A stretch of DNA of 64,000 bases. Origin: Ustulina deusta (Eukaryota; Ascomycota; Sordariomycetes; Xylariales; Xylariaceae). Under the pieces are notes generated by a model. The model had not been told where the DNA came from. It did no database searches and saw nothing but the letters and a program-made list of their open reading frames with translations. The stretch is taken from assembly GCA_023159155.1 (NCBI GenBank), contig JAJNNX010000003.1, positions 1,860,001-1,924,000 of the forward strand. The letters run 5' to 3'. Of this stretch, positions 11,180 through 23,617 are shown in pieces (the stretch's first letter is position 1; each line of letters starts with the position of its first letter). The position numbers were made by a program, and so were the translations under genes.

Positions 11180-11497
11180 CTACTAATCAGGGTTGTGATT
11201 TATTACTCATGAGTAAAGTGAGTAAGCGTAAGAGTAAGAGCAATTTACTCAGCTATTTTAAAAAGTTATAATAATTCCAAAGAAAATAGACCTACTAGAT
11301 AAAAGAAAATATATTTATGTAGTATTTATGTAGCTTAATATTGTACTATTTTTTATTATTTTTTTATTATTTTTTACTCTGAGTGAGAGTAATTTACTTA
11401 GAAAAAATCCCGAAGTAAAAACAATTTACTCAAAAACAAATGCCGAGTAAGAGTATGAGTAATGAGTAGTCCTCAAGATTACAACCCTGCTACTAAT
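11180..11497. mobile_element. hAT-type MITE, 302 bp, with 8-bp target-site duplication
   Basis: The element spans 11188-11489. It begins CAGGGTTGTGATTT, and its right end read in reverse complement begins CAGGGTTGTAATCT, giving imperfect terminal inverted repeats. It is flanked by a perfect 8-bp direct repeat CTACTAAT at 11180-11187 and 11490-11497. An 8-bp duplication with CAGGG-type ends is characteristic of the hAT superfamily. The interior is AT-rich and has subterminal GAGTAA/TTACTC repeats in both orientations but no coding capacity, so it is a non-autonomous copy that would need a transposase from elsewhere. The intact ends and TSD suggest fairly recent movement and no RIP. Confidence 0.88.
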
Positions 11498-13125
11498 AGA
11501 CATGGAATCACTCGAATCCCGATTCCTTCTAGCACTTAAAGAGATGGGTGATATCACGAACCGGGGGGGTTGGCTGAGAGGTTGCAGTTAGGTCGGACAG
11601 GGAAAGGAGGAGAAAGGGCGAGGTGAGAGGATAGAGCAAAGTAGCATTCAAACTTTAAATTCCCATTCTTTCTGTTGGCTAAAATCTAACCCACCCTTTC
11701 CACCCTCTCATGATTAAATAAGTGTGAGGCACGAAAGAGCGATCGCCCAGGGAGTTGGGCGAAGAGGATGCCGCACTGTCACTTGCGACGATTTGCACGT
11801 CAAGACAGTGCCGCACGCATATTCCTACCTCGGGCTGGCTCAACCGGCCGCGATGCATGGGATGGGCAAATGATGCAACCAATACATCAGGTTTTTGCCT
11901 TCCGTTTTCCAGCGATGGGGAAATAGCGCACCCTTTCAGGCAACGGCCAATTAGTGTCCCTTCCGTCGATCGCGCGAAAGGCGACGAGAAAACAAAGACA
12001 TGGTCAAGAAATGCGAGAATATAGTGGTTGAAATGCATGGAAGCTGTTAAGGCAATACGCGCCCCACCACACCTACCCAGTGGGGGCTCGCTGCGCACCT
12101 ACATAGAGACCTCCTCCTCTTCTAGCTGACCAGCCACCTCTACAAATACTCTAGTTTTATTGGACGCTTTCCTGGGGGTTAAGCCATACTATGTAAGTTC
12201 TCACAATGAAAATACATTGTCCACGCATGGCAAGAGACTTAATAAGTAGTAGTTATATCTGTGATGAGGGCCATGTTGGATTTCTATATATTACTATTTG
12301 AGCTTTCTCTAATGTTCAGAACGTAATGTACTGAGTGATGTGTAGGGATATTTCATGGCATATAGGAATCTCGCTTCCAGGACCCTGGCCAACCCCCGGG
12401 CGACCCCGGACTACAGTAGGTGCCACTCATTGCCGCGCAAACCCGGCATCCCTTCCGTTGCATTCCCTGCTCTTATTTGCTGTGTTAAGAGATGTTGGTT
12501 CTTACGCATAGAGTAATTAATCTCTAGCGCCACGTGGACCCTTGGTTCGTAGATACCTAGTAAGTTACAAGGGGCTTTGACCTGTAGTTTGCTGTGATAG
12601 GCTGGAAGGGTCAGCGGGTTGCCCGAAAGGGAAATTCCACTCCCGGAGGCTTGACCATATACTAAGTACTTTAGGTAATTTGTTTAAAAATATGTATGGC
12701 TGCACTGTCTCGCTGCGAAAATTTCACGGTAATCAGTCAATGCGAAGCTTCTGATAGAGGGGTTAAACCTGCGTGTGACAGATAGGGATGCGGATACTGC
12801 CACACCATTGGGGAACTAAATTATATTCCGCGACGTTCGGAGGGCCTAGCGAAAACGCCTTACTCTACAGAAGAAAGGTGAGGGGCCACCACAAACAAGA
12901 CATTATGCCTGGTGAATGAAATGAATGATCGCAACAAACGAGAAGTATTTTTCGTACCAATTACCAATAGAATAATAACTATAATTCCAGCAACAATATT
13001 CCCATGGTATATCCACATATTTGGCCCCAGTGACCGATTCAGTCTGGACTGTAGTAACATTACACAAATTAAACCTACAAAAAATGAGAATAGGGAACGA
13101 CAAAGTGTTTGACCACAATGGAAGC
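11498..13125. other. Intergenic region without recognised gene
   Basis: About 1.6 kb downstream of the Ppo gene. The longest frames (near 11679-12098) overlap on both strands, lack recognisable domains and have no clear splice structure. I call no gene here. Confidence 0.5.
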
Positions 13126-16100
13126 TTAGATGTCATAGCAAATGTGCATCGTGCTTGGGAAGGGAGAGTATGCTCCTCGGTCTTCTCTCAGGTACAAATC
13201 GTACCCTTCAGCCCCGCGAACCTTGGTGAGCTGGCCTTGGGGACCTGGAGCCCGCCGGAGGTTCTTCAGGCGGAAAATGGAGCGGAACATCTCCGTGAGT
13301 GCAATCTGGCAAGTATTCTGTGCCAGGCAAGTGTGTGGGCCTAACGCGTAGGTAACATACGTGTTCAGGGGCCGACGTGGGTTGACTTCCTCAGGATCGG
13401 GGAAGTTCTTGGCATCCTTAGATGCAGCGGTCTGTCGTAGGTTACTCATTAGCCGGGTGCCGGCCCATGAATATGAGAGAATGTAGTGACGGCAATGGAA
13501 ACTTACAAAGCTGACGAAAATGCGACTCTTGGCCTTCACGGAAACCTCACTGCCATCGTCTTCGGGAATAATATCATCGACCTCGGCTTCTCGATACGCA
13601 CCGAAAGTGCCAGCTAATCGGATACCTTCCATGCAATAACCAAGGAGCAGGGCGTCAATTTCTTCTGAAGACGGCGAGTTGGCAACCCTGTACAGCTCCG
13701 GGATATGCTTGGCTCCGTTCGGTGTCAAGTAGTAGTCAAGGGATTGGGCAAACTTAATTGAGTCAGCATAGTACGGCGTGAGGGATGGGTGAGATGGAAC
13801 CTACAACGTGGGAGATATTGGGCACAGTGGCACCAGCGGCGGGTAGAAGCTCATGCCAAGCAATATCGCGATTACTCATCCCTTCTTTCGACAATCCCTT
13901 GATCAAATCGGAGCCATATGTCGCCAAGTCACCCTTCTTGTGTTTCGAGGCAAATAGGCCTTTCACAGATTTGACGTGAGCTTCGAGAAGCTCACCTAGT
14001 TGCCCTGCCATCGTCTTGGCGGTGTGTCTCATGGGAAATGATTTGACAGGGTCGACCTCATAGAAAATGCACATAAAGATCAATGCCAAAACAGCATAGA
14101 GCTCTTGCTCATTATATACACCCTTGGGGTTGTCCTTGGTCTTCAGTGGTAGGCCAAACGTGCGCGCGGCAAACTGCACTGGCGCGACGTGTCCAACATC
14201 CCTAATGGCATCAAGGAAGTTCGTGCCGGCAAGCTTGTATGATTTCTCCTCGATGAGCTTGTCCGTTGTCTGGGAATAAAAGGCCTTCAGATGGCTGGTC
14301 CATTCGCCTCTGTACAGTTGGTCATGCATGCAATTTGCCTTGCCAGTATGGAAGGCCGAGTCGCCAGACGGCGATGGCTTTGGGAAGTCAGGACCCATCA
14401 ACCCTGCAAGGCTCTGGTTCCAGTTGACTTTGTACGTGCTTGGGTGTTCAAGCATATACTTGGCACCGCCACAAGTTGTGACATTGACTGGTTTAGTGAA
14501 AGCAGATGGGCGATCGAAGTTGAAGTCTTGGACGCGGCCAAGATTTGTCAGGATTTTCTGCGTCTCACCAGGTACTGTGCCTCACGTTAGTCTTGCTTTG
14601 AGTCCTCTGGTTAGATGACCGGTTGTTTTTTTACTTACCACACATAGGATAGTGCGCATATGCCGAATTGGGTTTGAAGTGATTGGGGAACGCTCGGAGG
14701 AACAGCTTGTAGAAGACACAACCCTGGTTCACGTTAAGATCGTATGCGACTTCATTGTAGCCCCAGGAGGTGAGAGATCTGGGGTTGTAATCAGTTGTAT
14801 AGAATCGATCGCCACGGGTCAAGCAGACAGCGTCCGACAGGATGACACGAGAAATAGTATATGTCGGCTACATTATAACATCAGTAAAAGACTTTTCTAG
14901 TCGATTTGGCAGGCGTTGATTGCCACTTACTGCGATGCCAACACCAGGCACCATGGGGTCTTTGGCTTCCTCAGCCACAAGGCCGGGATAAAGCTCGACA
15001 AAGTCGGGGTGGCCATAAAGATGTCGCAAAGAGTTGGCGACCTCCGGATCTGAGTTGATGTCCTCGAAGGACTCGTGTGGCTTCAGACCAAAATGTTTTC
15101 TAAATTCGTTCAATCCAGCGAGATTCCACTTCCGACCTTGCAGAATACCTAATATCTCGACAGGCTTCAAGGCCTGGGGCACGTTCCGGCTGCCAAAGGC
15201 ACCAGCCACATCCTCGATAGAATCGGAAATGCAGTTGACAAGATCGTCGTCGGAGAATTTGCCATCTGGGCCACGCTTGAAACCGCCAAACACTCGCTTG
15301 GCTGGGTCCTCAGGAATACTTCTGTCAAATTTGACGAAGCCCATGAACATGTCTTGAACTGTGAGCTTCAGAGGATCTTTGTCCTCGAAGATGGTGCCAT
15401 AGAAGTCCTTGATCCACTGATCATCTTTAGCAGAAATGCAGGAGTGCCATCTACAAAGACGTTAGTTCGCAACTTTGATGTCCGGGGATTCTCGAAACAA
15501 CTCACCTGTAGGAAAGATTGAATTCGGCTGACACCATACTACCAGTGCCTCGTTCAGACCCGGCAAAAGTGCCAGCATCTTTGCCCATTTCGGCACGGGG
15601 ATCGAGAGTCCAGGTCGTGTTGCTTCGATTCAGGTTGACGATGTTTCTCACATAATCAACAAGCGTGATATTAATGTATAGCCCCGAGGTGATAAGGCGA
15701 GCGGTCTGGAAAAGGTCATTGTCGTACTTCTTCCAGGCAGCAGCAGCCTTCACCTCGTCAAGGCCCGGTGGCGGCGGAGTGAAGCGACCACCTTCATTAA
15801 TGGCAGCTAGATTACCCGCAATGTAGTTGTGAAATCGGTTGAACATGATGAGAATGACACTCACTCCTGGGGGTTGTCCCAGAAGCCGCTTGTCGGCAAA
15901 CGTATCGGGTTTCATCATACCGTCCTTAAACGTACGCACAGAGTCCTGCATTTCTTGGTTGCTACCGTAGAGCGGAGACAAATCAAGAAAGGACGAGGTC
16001 TTGTTCTTGGTGATGTCTCTCTGATCCGTCCAGAAGAGGTCATGGATGATAATATCTGCCCAATACCACAACACCGATGAAACATTATTGGGATGCTTGC

Positions 16101-16815
16101 GGTAATTGGTTCTCTTCATGATTGTCTCGTAGATGAGTTCTGGGTCTGGCAGGGCACCCACTTGTATACTTGGTCTGCACGTTCTTGCGTAGGTAGAACC
16201 AGCAGCACCCAGCATAGGATTCATGGGGTTGTTCCACGATCCATCAGCTTGGCGGTATTCATGCTTCTCACCCAGGTACAGTAGTGGGGGGTGATCAAGA
16301 GTATTCCACAACTCATTGATGAAGTTGTTGGTGAGTTCAGTGCGTAGTCGCGAACCATGAGGTAAGCCTGCTACTAGCTGAATGGTACGTTCCATAATCA
16401 TCGTCTTGTCGTCGATCAGGCCCCCCTTAACCACACCTTTGAGTATCGTCTTGACTGTGTTCAAGTCTGCTTGGTGTTAATATGTTTCCAATCCCTGAGA
16501 CGGACAAGTGTTCATACCCTTCTTGGTCAATGCCTTCAGGTCTTGCTTAAAACCCGGGCCCTTGCCAACCGAGAACGTTCCATGGCCGGTCTGGGTCGGG
16601 AAGGGGCTCTCTGAGGCATGAACCCATTGAGCAAGCTGTGAGAAGGCCTTCGTAATGCCTTCGCGGTTCGCCTTGGGTGGCTTCTCGGGCTGTTCTTTGA
16701 ATGAAGGGCCTACGCCAAAGACCGAACCAGACGATTTGCTTGCCGGCGCCGAACCGGTCACGGCGTGAGATTCGGCCCCATTTGTCGTGTAGGTACCATT
16801 CGTTTTCTCAGACAT
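13126..16815 (-). CDS. Ppo-type fatty-acid dioxygenase / P450 hydroperoxide isomerase fusion
   Basis: Minus-strand exons 16815-16518, 16466-15506, 15450-14931, 14867-14639, 14574-13805, 13752-13507 and 13431-13126 join into 1109 aa; six introns of 51-75 bp have good signals. ATG 16815 (MSEKTNG) is chosen because upstream in-frame codons lack the family pattern. The N-terminal half is a heme peroxidase/cyclooxygenase-like dioxygenase: distal His at about 241 (IIIHDLF), catalytic Tyr 419 and proximal His 422 in YRWH, the Tyr-Arg codons split by an intron. The C-terminal half is a P450-like domain with heme Cys at about 1043 in GPHTC. Relatives (PpoA, linoleate diol synthases) oxidise linoleic acid to hydroperoxides and isomerise them to psi-factor oxylipins that control sporulation and host signalling. 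The region matching the AsnXXGln motif reads NISH (922-925), so the Gln appears replaced. Product specificity is uncertain; the gene looks intact. Confidence 0.92.
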
Positions 16816-16928
16816 CTTTACGGAAATTTGGGTATCAATGGAGAAAAGGAAATCAAATGGCACGAGAACAGGATAACGGAATATGGTTTGAGGAAGACGC
16901 AGCTCTGAATCTCTGTGAGGCAGTCCAG

Positions 16929-16936
16929 TTATAAAC
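16929..16936 (-). promoter_or_regulatory. Possible TATA-like box of the Ppo gene
   Basis: On the minus strand GTTTATAA lies about 115 bp upstream of the Ppo start codon. Position and sequence would suit a TATA element, but this is a weak single-motif call. Confidence 0.22.
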
Positions 16937-18948
16937 ACTCGCTCCAAGATGGCTGATCAGCATGGTCCAGATGGAGCGTCCGTTGCAATCTTACCAATCC
17001 CGATTCATCACAGCTGGACCAGAACATCGTAAACAACCCTTATCGAAGGCCAGGTTGCATAGGTCCATATTGCACTATGCACTGGGGGCCGACAGGGCGC
17101 CAACGCAGCGCTAGGGTGAATGCAAATGCTGAGTTTTCATCAGGTATCCAATCCAGGTGCGAGAAGTCCGTCCAAGACACTAGATCTACGACACCGGTAC
17201 AACATAACATCATGAGCGGGGCATTTCATATGATTTTCGGGACGGTACTGTCTCTAGCCGTCGATCAATCGGCACCGTGTTCCCTGTGTAGATTAGCGCA
17301 TTCTGCATGCCTGTCCTCTGCCTATCCCTATATGGTGGTATTACTTATCGCCGCGTCAACCGGTGATAGGGCGATCGGATATGTCCTCTCTTCTGGCAAG
17401 CCCTGAACCTCTTTTATTCGAGACTCGAGTTCCCTACGCATCTGCTGTCCTCCGCACCGCACCACCGGTCGCCCATCACCACCACCCCTCCCTTGTGGAG
17501 GGAGCATCTTAGTAAACACTGACATCTGTCCTGTACTGTCTCTGCATAAGTCGTTGTCTCCTAGACCCCCCCACCCTTTTTTTCTCTTCTTCTTCTTCTT
17601 CTTTTGGCCGGCTTTCGTTCATCTCCCAAGATCCGGGACACCAGCTTCAGCTGTCACTATCGGGACAGCCACCATAATACGGCAGTTACTTTTGGAATAG
17701 TCTCGCCCTTAAGGCCTTGACGGTCAGCAAGTGGGCGGCTGAAAAAATCATTTGGGAGCTGGAGCCGGTCCAGTTTCGTTCAGAAGTCCCCAAGCCAATA
17801 ACGACGGCTCCACATCGGGGGGGGCTAGCTTCTTCGTCTGCCCAAAGAAGAAACGAGGAGAAACCAAGTGGGCGACTATACTATACTGGATCAGATATAC
17901 CACTAAAGCAGCGCCAAAGAAGGGCACTTAATTACACTAGAAGCGCGAGACTTACCCGATTGGCATGGATCGACACTGTCATCGTGGGAATTTGACATCC
18001 AATCGGCACGGCTTCTTCCCTGCCGGTCCATAAAAGACGTACTACTAGTTCACAGCTGAGGTCCGGCCCGCATATCTGGACGGAACCCAGAGGGAATAGG
18101 TAGATATTAGGGAAGCTTGGTATGAAAGGCGATGGCAAGGGATCACTATGGGGGTAGCATTGTCACGTCCCATCTCCATGGTCCCCTGTTCTTATAGCTG
18201 TGTAGTCATGTACGTAGCACATGTACGTAATCTTGGGGCTTCAGGGTATACACTACAGCCTTTTCCTTTCCTTCGCTTCTCCTCAGTAGTAGAGCTATTC
18301 CAGATTCTACATAGCTTATCAAACTATTGCTGTAGTGTATCTGCAGGGCCTCCACGAATCAAACGCCTGCTTTTTTGATGACCACCCCTACGCAACCAAG
18401 TCGGCGACTACATGTACTTTGGAGTTGTCAGTTTCGCATGTGCGTAAGACAAATGTTGATTTAATCTCAACTAGCCATATCGGTTAGGTGCCCCCAATAT
18501 CCATCTCTGGTTTCCGCAGTCGAGTGTCCTCACATACCCCCTCGGGAGATGGATCTTTCCAGCTAATCACGATGTGATTCGTTCTTTATCTACTGGGTAG
18601 AACCACGACGGCAACCGGACGCTCTCGCTTGTCCGAGACAAGCCCAAGAGTCTTAGTATAGACGAGGTAGTCTAGGTAGTATGTATATATGTACAAGAAC
18701 GAGAAGTAGAGACACGTAACCCCCTGTACATGACGCCAGAGGCTGCAAAAGTTCGCAGCGATACTGTGTTCCCCAAGGCCAGTCCCTTCGAACTACGGGT
18801 ATGGTTTACAGGGTGCATCCAATTTCCCCATGCGGTACATAATTGCCGAGGTGCAGCTGGTAATAATATAGCATTGGTTCGTGTACTAATCGTTCCACGG
18901 CAGCTACCCTTCCCACCATCAAGACGAGTGTACGGAGAGAGGTGAACT
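16937..18948. other. Divergent intergenic region (Ppo / DUF2235)
   Basis: About 2 kb between two divergently transcribed genes, so it should hold both promoters. It contains a CT-rich tract at about 17567-17607 (C run followed by TTC repeats), a form common in fungal promoters and 5' leaders. No coding region is supported. Confidence 0.5.
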
Positions 18949-21538
18949 ATGAACGGCTTTCACTTAACCCCCTCAGCACCCCAGGGACGACGACCAGGTT
19001 CCCGGGGCACAACAGGATCTTGCGATTCTGGCGACTTGGCACACCCGACTCGACCGCCGTCAGTCATGGCTCAGGCTCTAGAACATCATCGCGCGCCGCG
19101 CAAACTTGTGCTGTGTTTCGACGGCACAGGGAACAAATTCAGAGGCGATGATAGTGATAGTAATATTCTCAAAATCTTCAGATGCCTGGACCGTGAAGCC
19201 GGCGACCAGTGTAGGTCTTGCTTCACAGCAACAAGCTACGACTTGGGTCATACTGACTGTGGTATCTTCCAGATCATTACTATCAACCAGGCATTGGCAC
19301 ATACATTGTATCGACCTCGTTATCTCACACGAGTATGGGCGCGCGAATTCGGTCATGGTATCTGAAGGCAAAAGATTCTGCAATTGGGTCTAGTTTTGAT
19401 CAACATGTGGTTGGCGGTTATCGCTTTCTCATGCGTTTTTACAATCCAGGAGATGAAATCTACTTCTTTGGGTTTTCCAGAGGCGCCTATGGTATGTTGA
19501 TAGTCCCTCTTCTTTCTGCCTGTTCACAGGTAATCGAGAGTATCGGCGGCGTCTCTCTGTCTCTCAATTTTAAACTGCTTCCTGCCGCGATTTTCCCAGT
19601 CTTGATGTCTGTGCACACGTCTGACGGCAATTACTAATATTTGTTTCAAAGTCGCCAGATTCTTAGCTGAGATGCTTGACTACGTCGGGTTGCTTTCACA
19701 CGGAAACGAGGAGATGGTCGTTTTCGCTTGGAAAGCATTTTCACAATGGCAGGCCCGTAACCACGATGATGCGCCCGAAGGTCGCGAAAAAAGACACGAG
19801 ATGTATCGGTTTATGAAGGGTTTCCGTGAAACGTTCAGTCGCCCGGTGAAGAGAATTCGGTTTCTGGGTCTCTTCGACACCGTGAACTCAGTACCGCGGT
19901 TCGAGACGGCCTGGATGCAGCGCTCTAAGTTCCCGTACACGGCGAGGAGCAGCGCCAAGGTAAGTCGGCTCGGTCAAAGACATAGATCTAAAATCTCAAC
20001 AATATGCTAGGTTATTCGACATTGTGTATCGATCGACGAGCGCCGAGCCAAGTTCCGACAGGATCTGATGTACCAGAAGCAACCGGAAGGTCGTCACCAC
20101 CACCGTCACGGGCTGCATGATCTTCATGAAAAGTATCGTGCACGGCGCTCGAGTGTAGCAGCGGGCCAAACGAATGGTGCTTTTCGTGGTCGACGGGCGA
20201 CCCTCGCGCCGCCCACAGAACACGCATTTAGACCACACTCACGATCTGCATCAATGGCTACTAGGAGTACCGCTGACGGCCAAGGCCATGGGGGCGATGC
20301 TAAGTCGGAGATTTCACACATGGACGAATATGATTCCGACGACGAGGGGCAAGACATTGATGAACTATGGTATGTGATGACGCCTGAATCCAGTCAAAGC
20401 TGTGATACTAACATGGTTAGGTTTGCGGTATGAATCATCATATCTCGTTGAATTCCAACTCTTGTTCCTAGAACTCCATTGACCGTCGAGCTAACTCTTT
20501 CGTAGTAAGTTAATCCTTGTCCTTCTGTTCAAAAGCAGCAGGGAGCATACCCGAGACAACTCGGGAAAAGAAAAGAAAAGAAGTAGTATTATTGGAGCAC
20601 CATATATTAACATGCGTTAGGGGCGGCCACGCCGACGTTGGTGGCGGCTGGGAAATTCTACCCGGATCCAAATCTGCAAGCCACGTTCCCCTCGTTTACA
20701 TGATCAGACAAGCCGAAAAGGCAGGTCTCTCATTTGATCCTGAGAAACTAATCGAGATGGGTCTGGCGGAAGCCATCATCAACCAAGACAACAACACCAA
20801 CACTAATGGGGCTCATCATGGTAGCGGCGGAGAGACACAGGTACCAGATATTCGCATTGACGTGTCAAGTCCGAGCCCGATGGCGTCGCCGGACCAGCCC
20901 GATCATATCCGTGAAAACTGGAGTCACTTCCACATCAAGGATTTCGGTAACACCGCGGAGGCGCCGCGGCGACAATTCCACGAAATGATGCATAAAGCTC
21001 ATATAGCCCGCATCCACGATTCGCTTGAATTTTCCTCCGGACTTGGCGTCGTTCCGGTCATCAGCTGGAAGTTCATGGAGTACCTGCCCTTTCGGCGAAT
21101 GGATTTGCAAGCTGATGGGTCGTGGAAGCCTATTCGGTGGCCTCTTCCGGGAGGCGAAACCCGGTGAGTAATTCTCAGAGTCATGTCCTCCTCGTTTTGG
21201 CCACTCTAGAGTGGAAAGACTCCCCTTCAGGCCAAATTCGTGTTTTGGAAGCTTGGAACAGTTTCGAACCCCCCTAGATCACGCTCGTCAGGGCAATTAC
21301 TGACCCTGAGTGTCGTAGTGATATCCCTCACACGGCGCGCATCCATGGTTCGGTCATCCGCCGCATGAACCAGGATCAGTGCTATCGTCCCGGGAATCTG
21401 ATCGTCGGCGGAGGAGGCCGAGGAATGCGGATAGCTCCCGACGAGTTCGGCATCGGGGAGTGGGAGTGTGTTGAGGGACACGGAGACCCAGTCGATGAGG
21501 TCTGGATTAAGAAGTCGGTCGATCCCATTGCCGGGTAA
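18949..21538 (+). CDS. DUF2235 (T6SS Tle1-like) alpha/beta hydrolase
   Basis: Exons 18949-19210, 19273-19491, 19652-19959, 20011-20369, 20621-21163 and 21319-21538 give 636 aa. Family landmarks: [11 protein letters not shown] near the start (Asp at about 58); [10 protein letters not shown] restored across intron 1; nucleophile elbow GFSRGAY with Ser at about 156, then [10 protein letters not shown] after intron 2; [23 protein letters not shown]; and the C-terminal [10 protein letters not shown]. Fungal DUF2235 proteins resemble bacterial Tle1 phospholipases and are presumed serine hydrolases; substrates are mostly unknown. ATG 19066 (MAQAL) is a credible alternative start. The 251-bp intron before GGHADV is uncertain: a 7-nt exon at 20421-20427 would add the usual Phe-Ala after Trp, but then the downstream frame is off by one, so either that exon is skipped or a 1-bp indel damages the gene. 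A poorly conserved insert rich in His, Arg and acidic residues precedes it. Confidence 0.78.
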
Positions 21539-23223
21539 GACTGGGGACAATATATCTATATATTTTACAGCGCGTATCATCATTCTTTAGCCTTGCGTCG
21601 TTTTGAACACGAATACGTCGCCACGTTCGCTATCCAATTTAATTCTCTCCTAATTGACGTCTTATCAATAACCACTCTATCCGTGTCATCGAATTTCTGT
21701 TGGCAATCTAGCATTCCGTAAGACATGGAGTGCGGCATCAGTCCGGGCCGGACCTCTCTTGAGTCCCTGGATGGGTAATTAAATCGCGAGGTGGAGAGTA
21801 TCACTGCTCATCGAAAGATGGCAGGCTTCATTCTCGGCAATCTAAGCTGTCCAGATCATCGTCATTGGTGAGCCTGTAGCAAATGCAGAGACGATCCGGC
21901 ACTCGCGTTCTCACCATGAGCCTAGATCTGAATCTCGGGTTAGTTTCTAATTCGGAAAATTGAATTCCAAGGGTCTCCTACTCGACTTTTGATAACAAGA
22001 ATGTGGCTTGGGCTCGTCCTGGCTGGTCTGAATAACCACTCTCGATTAATGCATCATTGTTGGGGGTCGGAGACAAGAAAATAACCTTGTTTTGTTTGCC
22101 GCATAACTTCGTTCTGCCATTTGCGACCATACTGGACCTAATGTATCAAGGCACGAAGGATGGTGTGTTTAAAGATCATGCCAATATCCATCGACCTAGA
22201 TGACTGTCACACAGTAATGGCTGTAGCCCACCAACCAGGGAGGGTGTGGAACGCGACACAGAGCGTGGAGGAGATGCTTGGTTCGACTCCGTGTAGGGGG
22301 GGAAAAGTGGGTCCAGGTTGTTATTCGGCAGAAAGTGCAAAAAAGTACAAATATCTTATTAAGAGATTAAAAAAAACATACAACACCAGGGATTCGCTGG
22401 TCGTCACCGACCCAACTACTAATCTGGCGTTTTAGCTTATCCTCGACAAGTCACGCCCAGACCCTAGTTATTCAGTCAGTTTTGCGTAGATAAGTGTGAA
22501 TATACGCTCTGCGCAGTACTTCTTAGCCATCGCTGAGCACTCACAGCCACGATAAAGACATTATTATACGTACAATTAGTTGAACTCGACCCTTCGTGAC
22601 CATGCCTAAGCTTCGCCACCATATGCGAGAGGAGACTTGTCCTAATGGAGTACCTCTACATTGCTTAATTAGATAGGAGTTGTGCACGATGTAGAACCAA
22701 ATCGATAGTCTTTTGCTGCATAATAGCACATACCCGAGCCACGACTTGCCACTAGTACCAGGAAGAGAGAGCGTGAACGAAAACCCCCTCCCCCCCCCCC
22801 CCCAAAAAAAACAAAAACAAAAACAAAACAGGAATCTGAATAGACCACCCAAACCACGCGATATAATAAACCTAATTCGTCCTATTTCGAACACTGACAG
22901 CTACAGTTTGATACATTCGAGCCCTCTTCCCCTCCTAGCATTGTGGTTGGCCCAAGCCTTAAGCTAGACCCCGGTCTCACGGCCCCCCCCCCCGATCACG
23001 GGCCACCCTCAAAATAGCTACCTACCTAACTTCTAAAGCTATTTTTACTACAAAAACGCTGCTTTCTTTGCAACCTTTAGTGTTTTTATTAAATATTAAG
23101 TTTTTTTAACCTTAATTATATTTTTAGTTTTAATATTTTTATTTTTTGTTTTATTTTTATATATAATTTAGTATTATAAATTGTGTTTTATTTGTTAGAT
23201 TTCGGGGTGCTCAACAACGGCAT
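21539..23223. other. Intergenic region with homopolymer tracts and small AT-rich remnant
   Basis: No gene is supported. A C-rich run followed by A-rich CAAAAA repeats lies at about 22785-22830, and another C run at about 22983-22993. From about 23030 to 23205 the sequence becomes extremely AT-rich, like the block to the right, probably a small RIP-degraded repeat fragment. Confidence 0.55.
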
Positions 23224-23617
23224 TTACCAGGCAATCTCTATCAGAGAAAGCCTGCCCCGAGAATCATCTACCTCTCGAACCGAGGTAGATGGGCGAGTTT
23301 TTGGCCGGGGTTCCTGGGTCACCTCCGCGAACCAGTCGGCATAAGCCTTCAGTGCTGCTTTCACAGCATAAGGGACAACAAATGATACCAGCGCATGCGT
23401 AGGTTCAAATGCGTTACCGCTGAAGAGCCGGCTAGTCACGTAGGCTGCCAGGCCCACTACAGTAGATTTCTGGTTAGTAATTGCTTTCTGGTTCTAATAG
23501 GCCTGTTAGGGCGTACGGAACCCTTGGAATATGCTGAGAATAGGGAAGAGGTGAACATTGGGGAATCATACCAAATCCCGCTTCGAGGGCTTGGGGGTTG
23601 GCAAGGTAATAGAACAT
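23224..23617 (-). CDS. Small hypothetical protein, two exons
   Basis: On the minus strand ATG 23617 (MFYYLANPQALEAGF), exon 23617-23572, a 115-bp intron 23571-23457 with GTATGA donor, TACTAAC branch point and TGTAG acceptor, then exon 23456-23224: 92 aa. The perfect branch point and in-phase junction support a real gene. The protein has hydrophobic stretches around residues 15-25 and 36-55, then a polar, Arg/Pro-rich tail. I do not recognise a family. The last codons overlap another possible donor (GTAAAT), so the true end could lie further left, although the next 200 bp are a degraded AT-rich repeat. Confidence 0.45.

Noticed and set aside
11679..12098. 139-codon minus-strand frame and its plus-strand counterpart
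   Set aside because: No domain, no splice signals, overlapping frames on both strands and no family I recognise.
20517..21167. Separate plus-strand gene beginning near 20517
   Set aside because: Its conserved part starts at [10 protein letters not shown] and is the continuation of the DUF2235 protein; the sequence before it is intron.
22265..22300. tRNA-like TTCGACTCC loop sequence
   Set aside because: The flanking bases do not pair as a T stem and no acceptor, D or anticodon arms can be found at proper distances.
22541..22894. Minus-strand frame with Phe-Cys repeats and a Gly run
   Set aside because: It comes from the homopolymer C run and CAAAAA repeats; no splice context, family or start-codon support.
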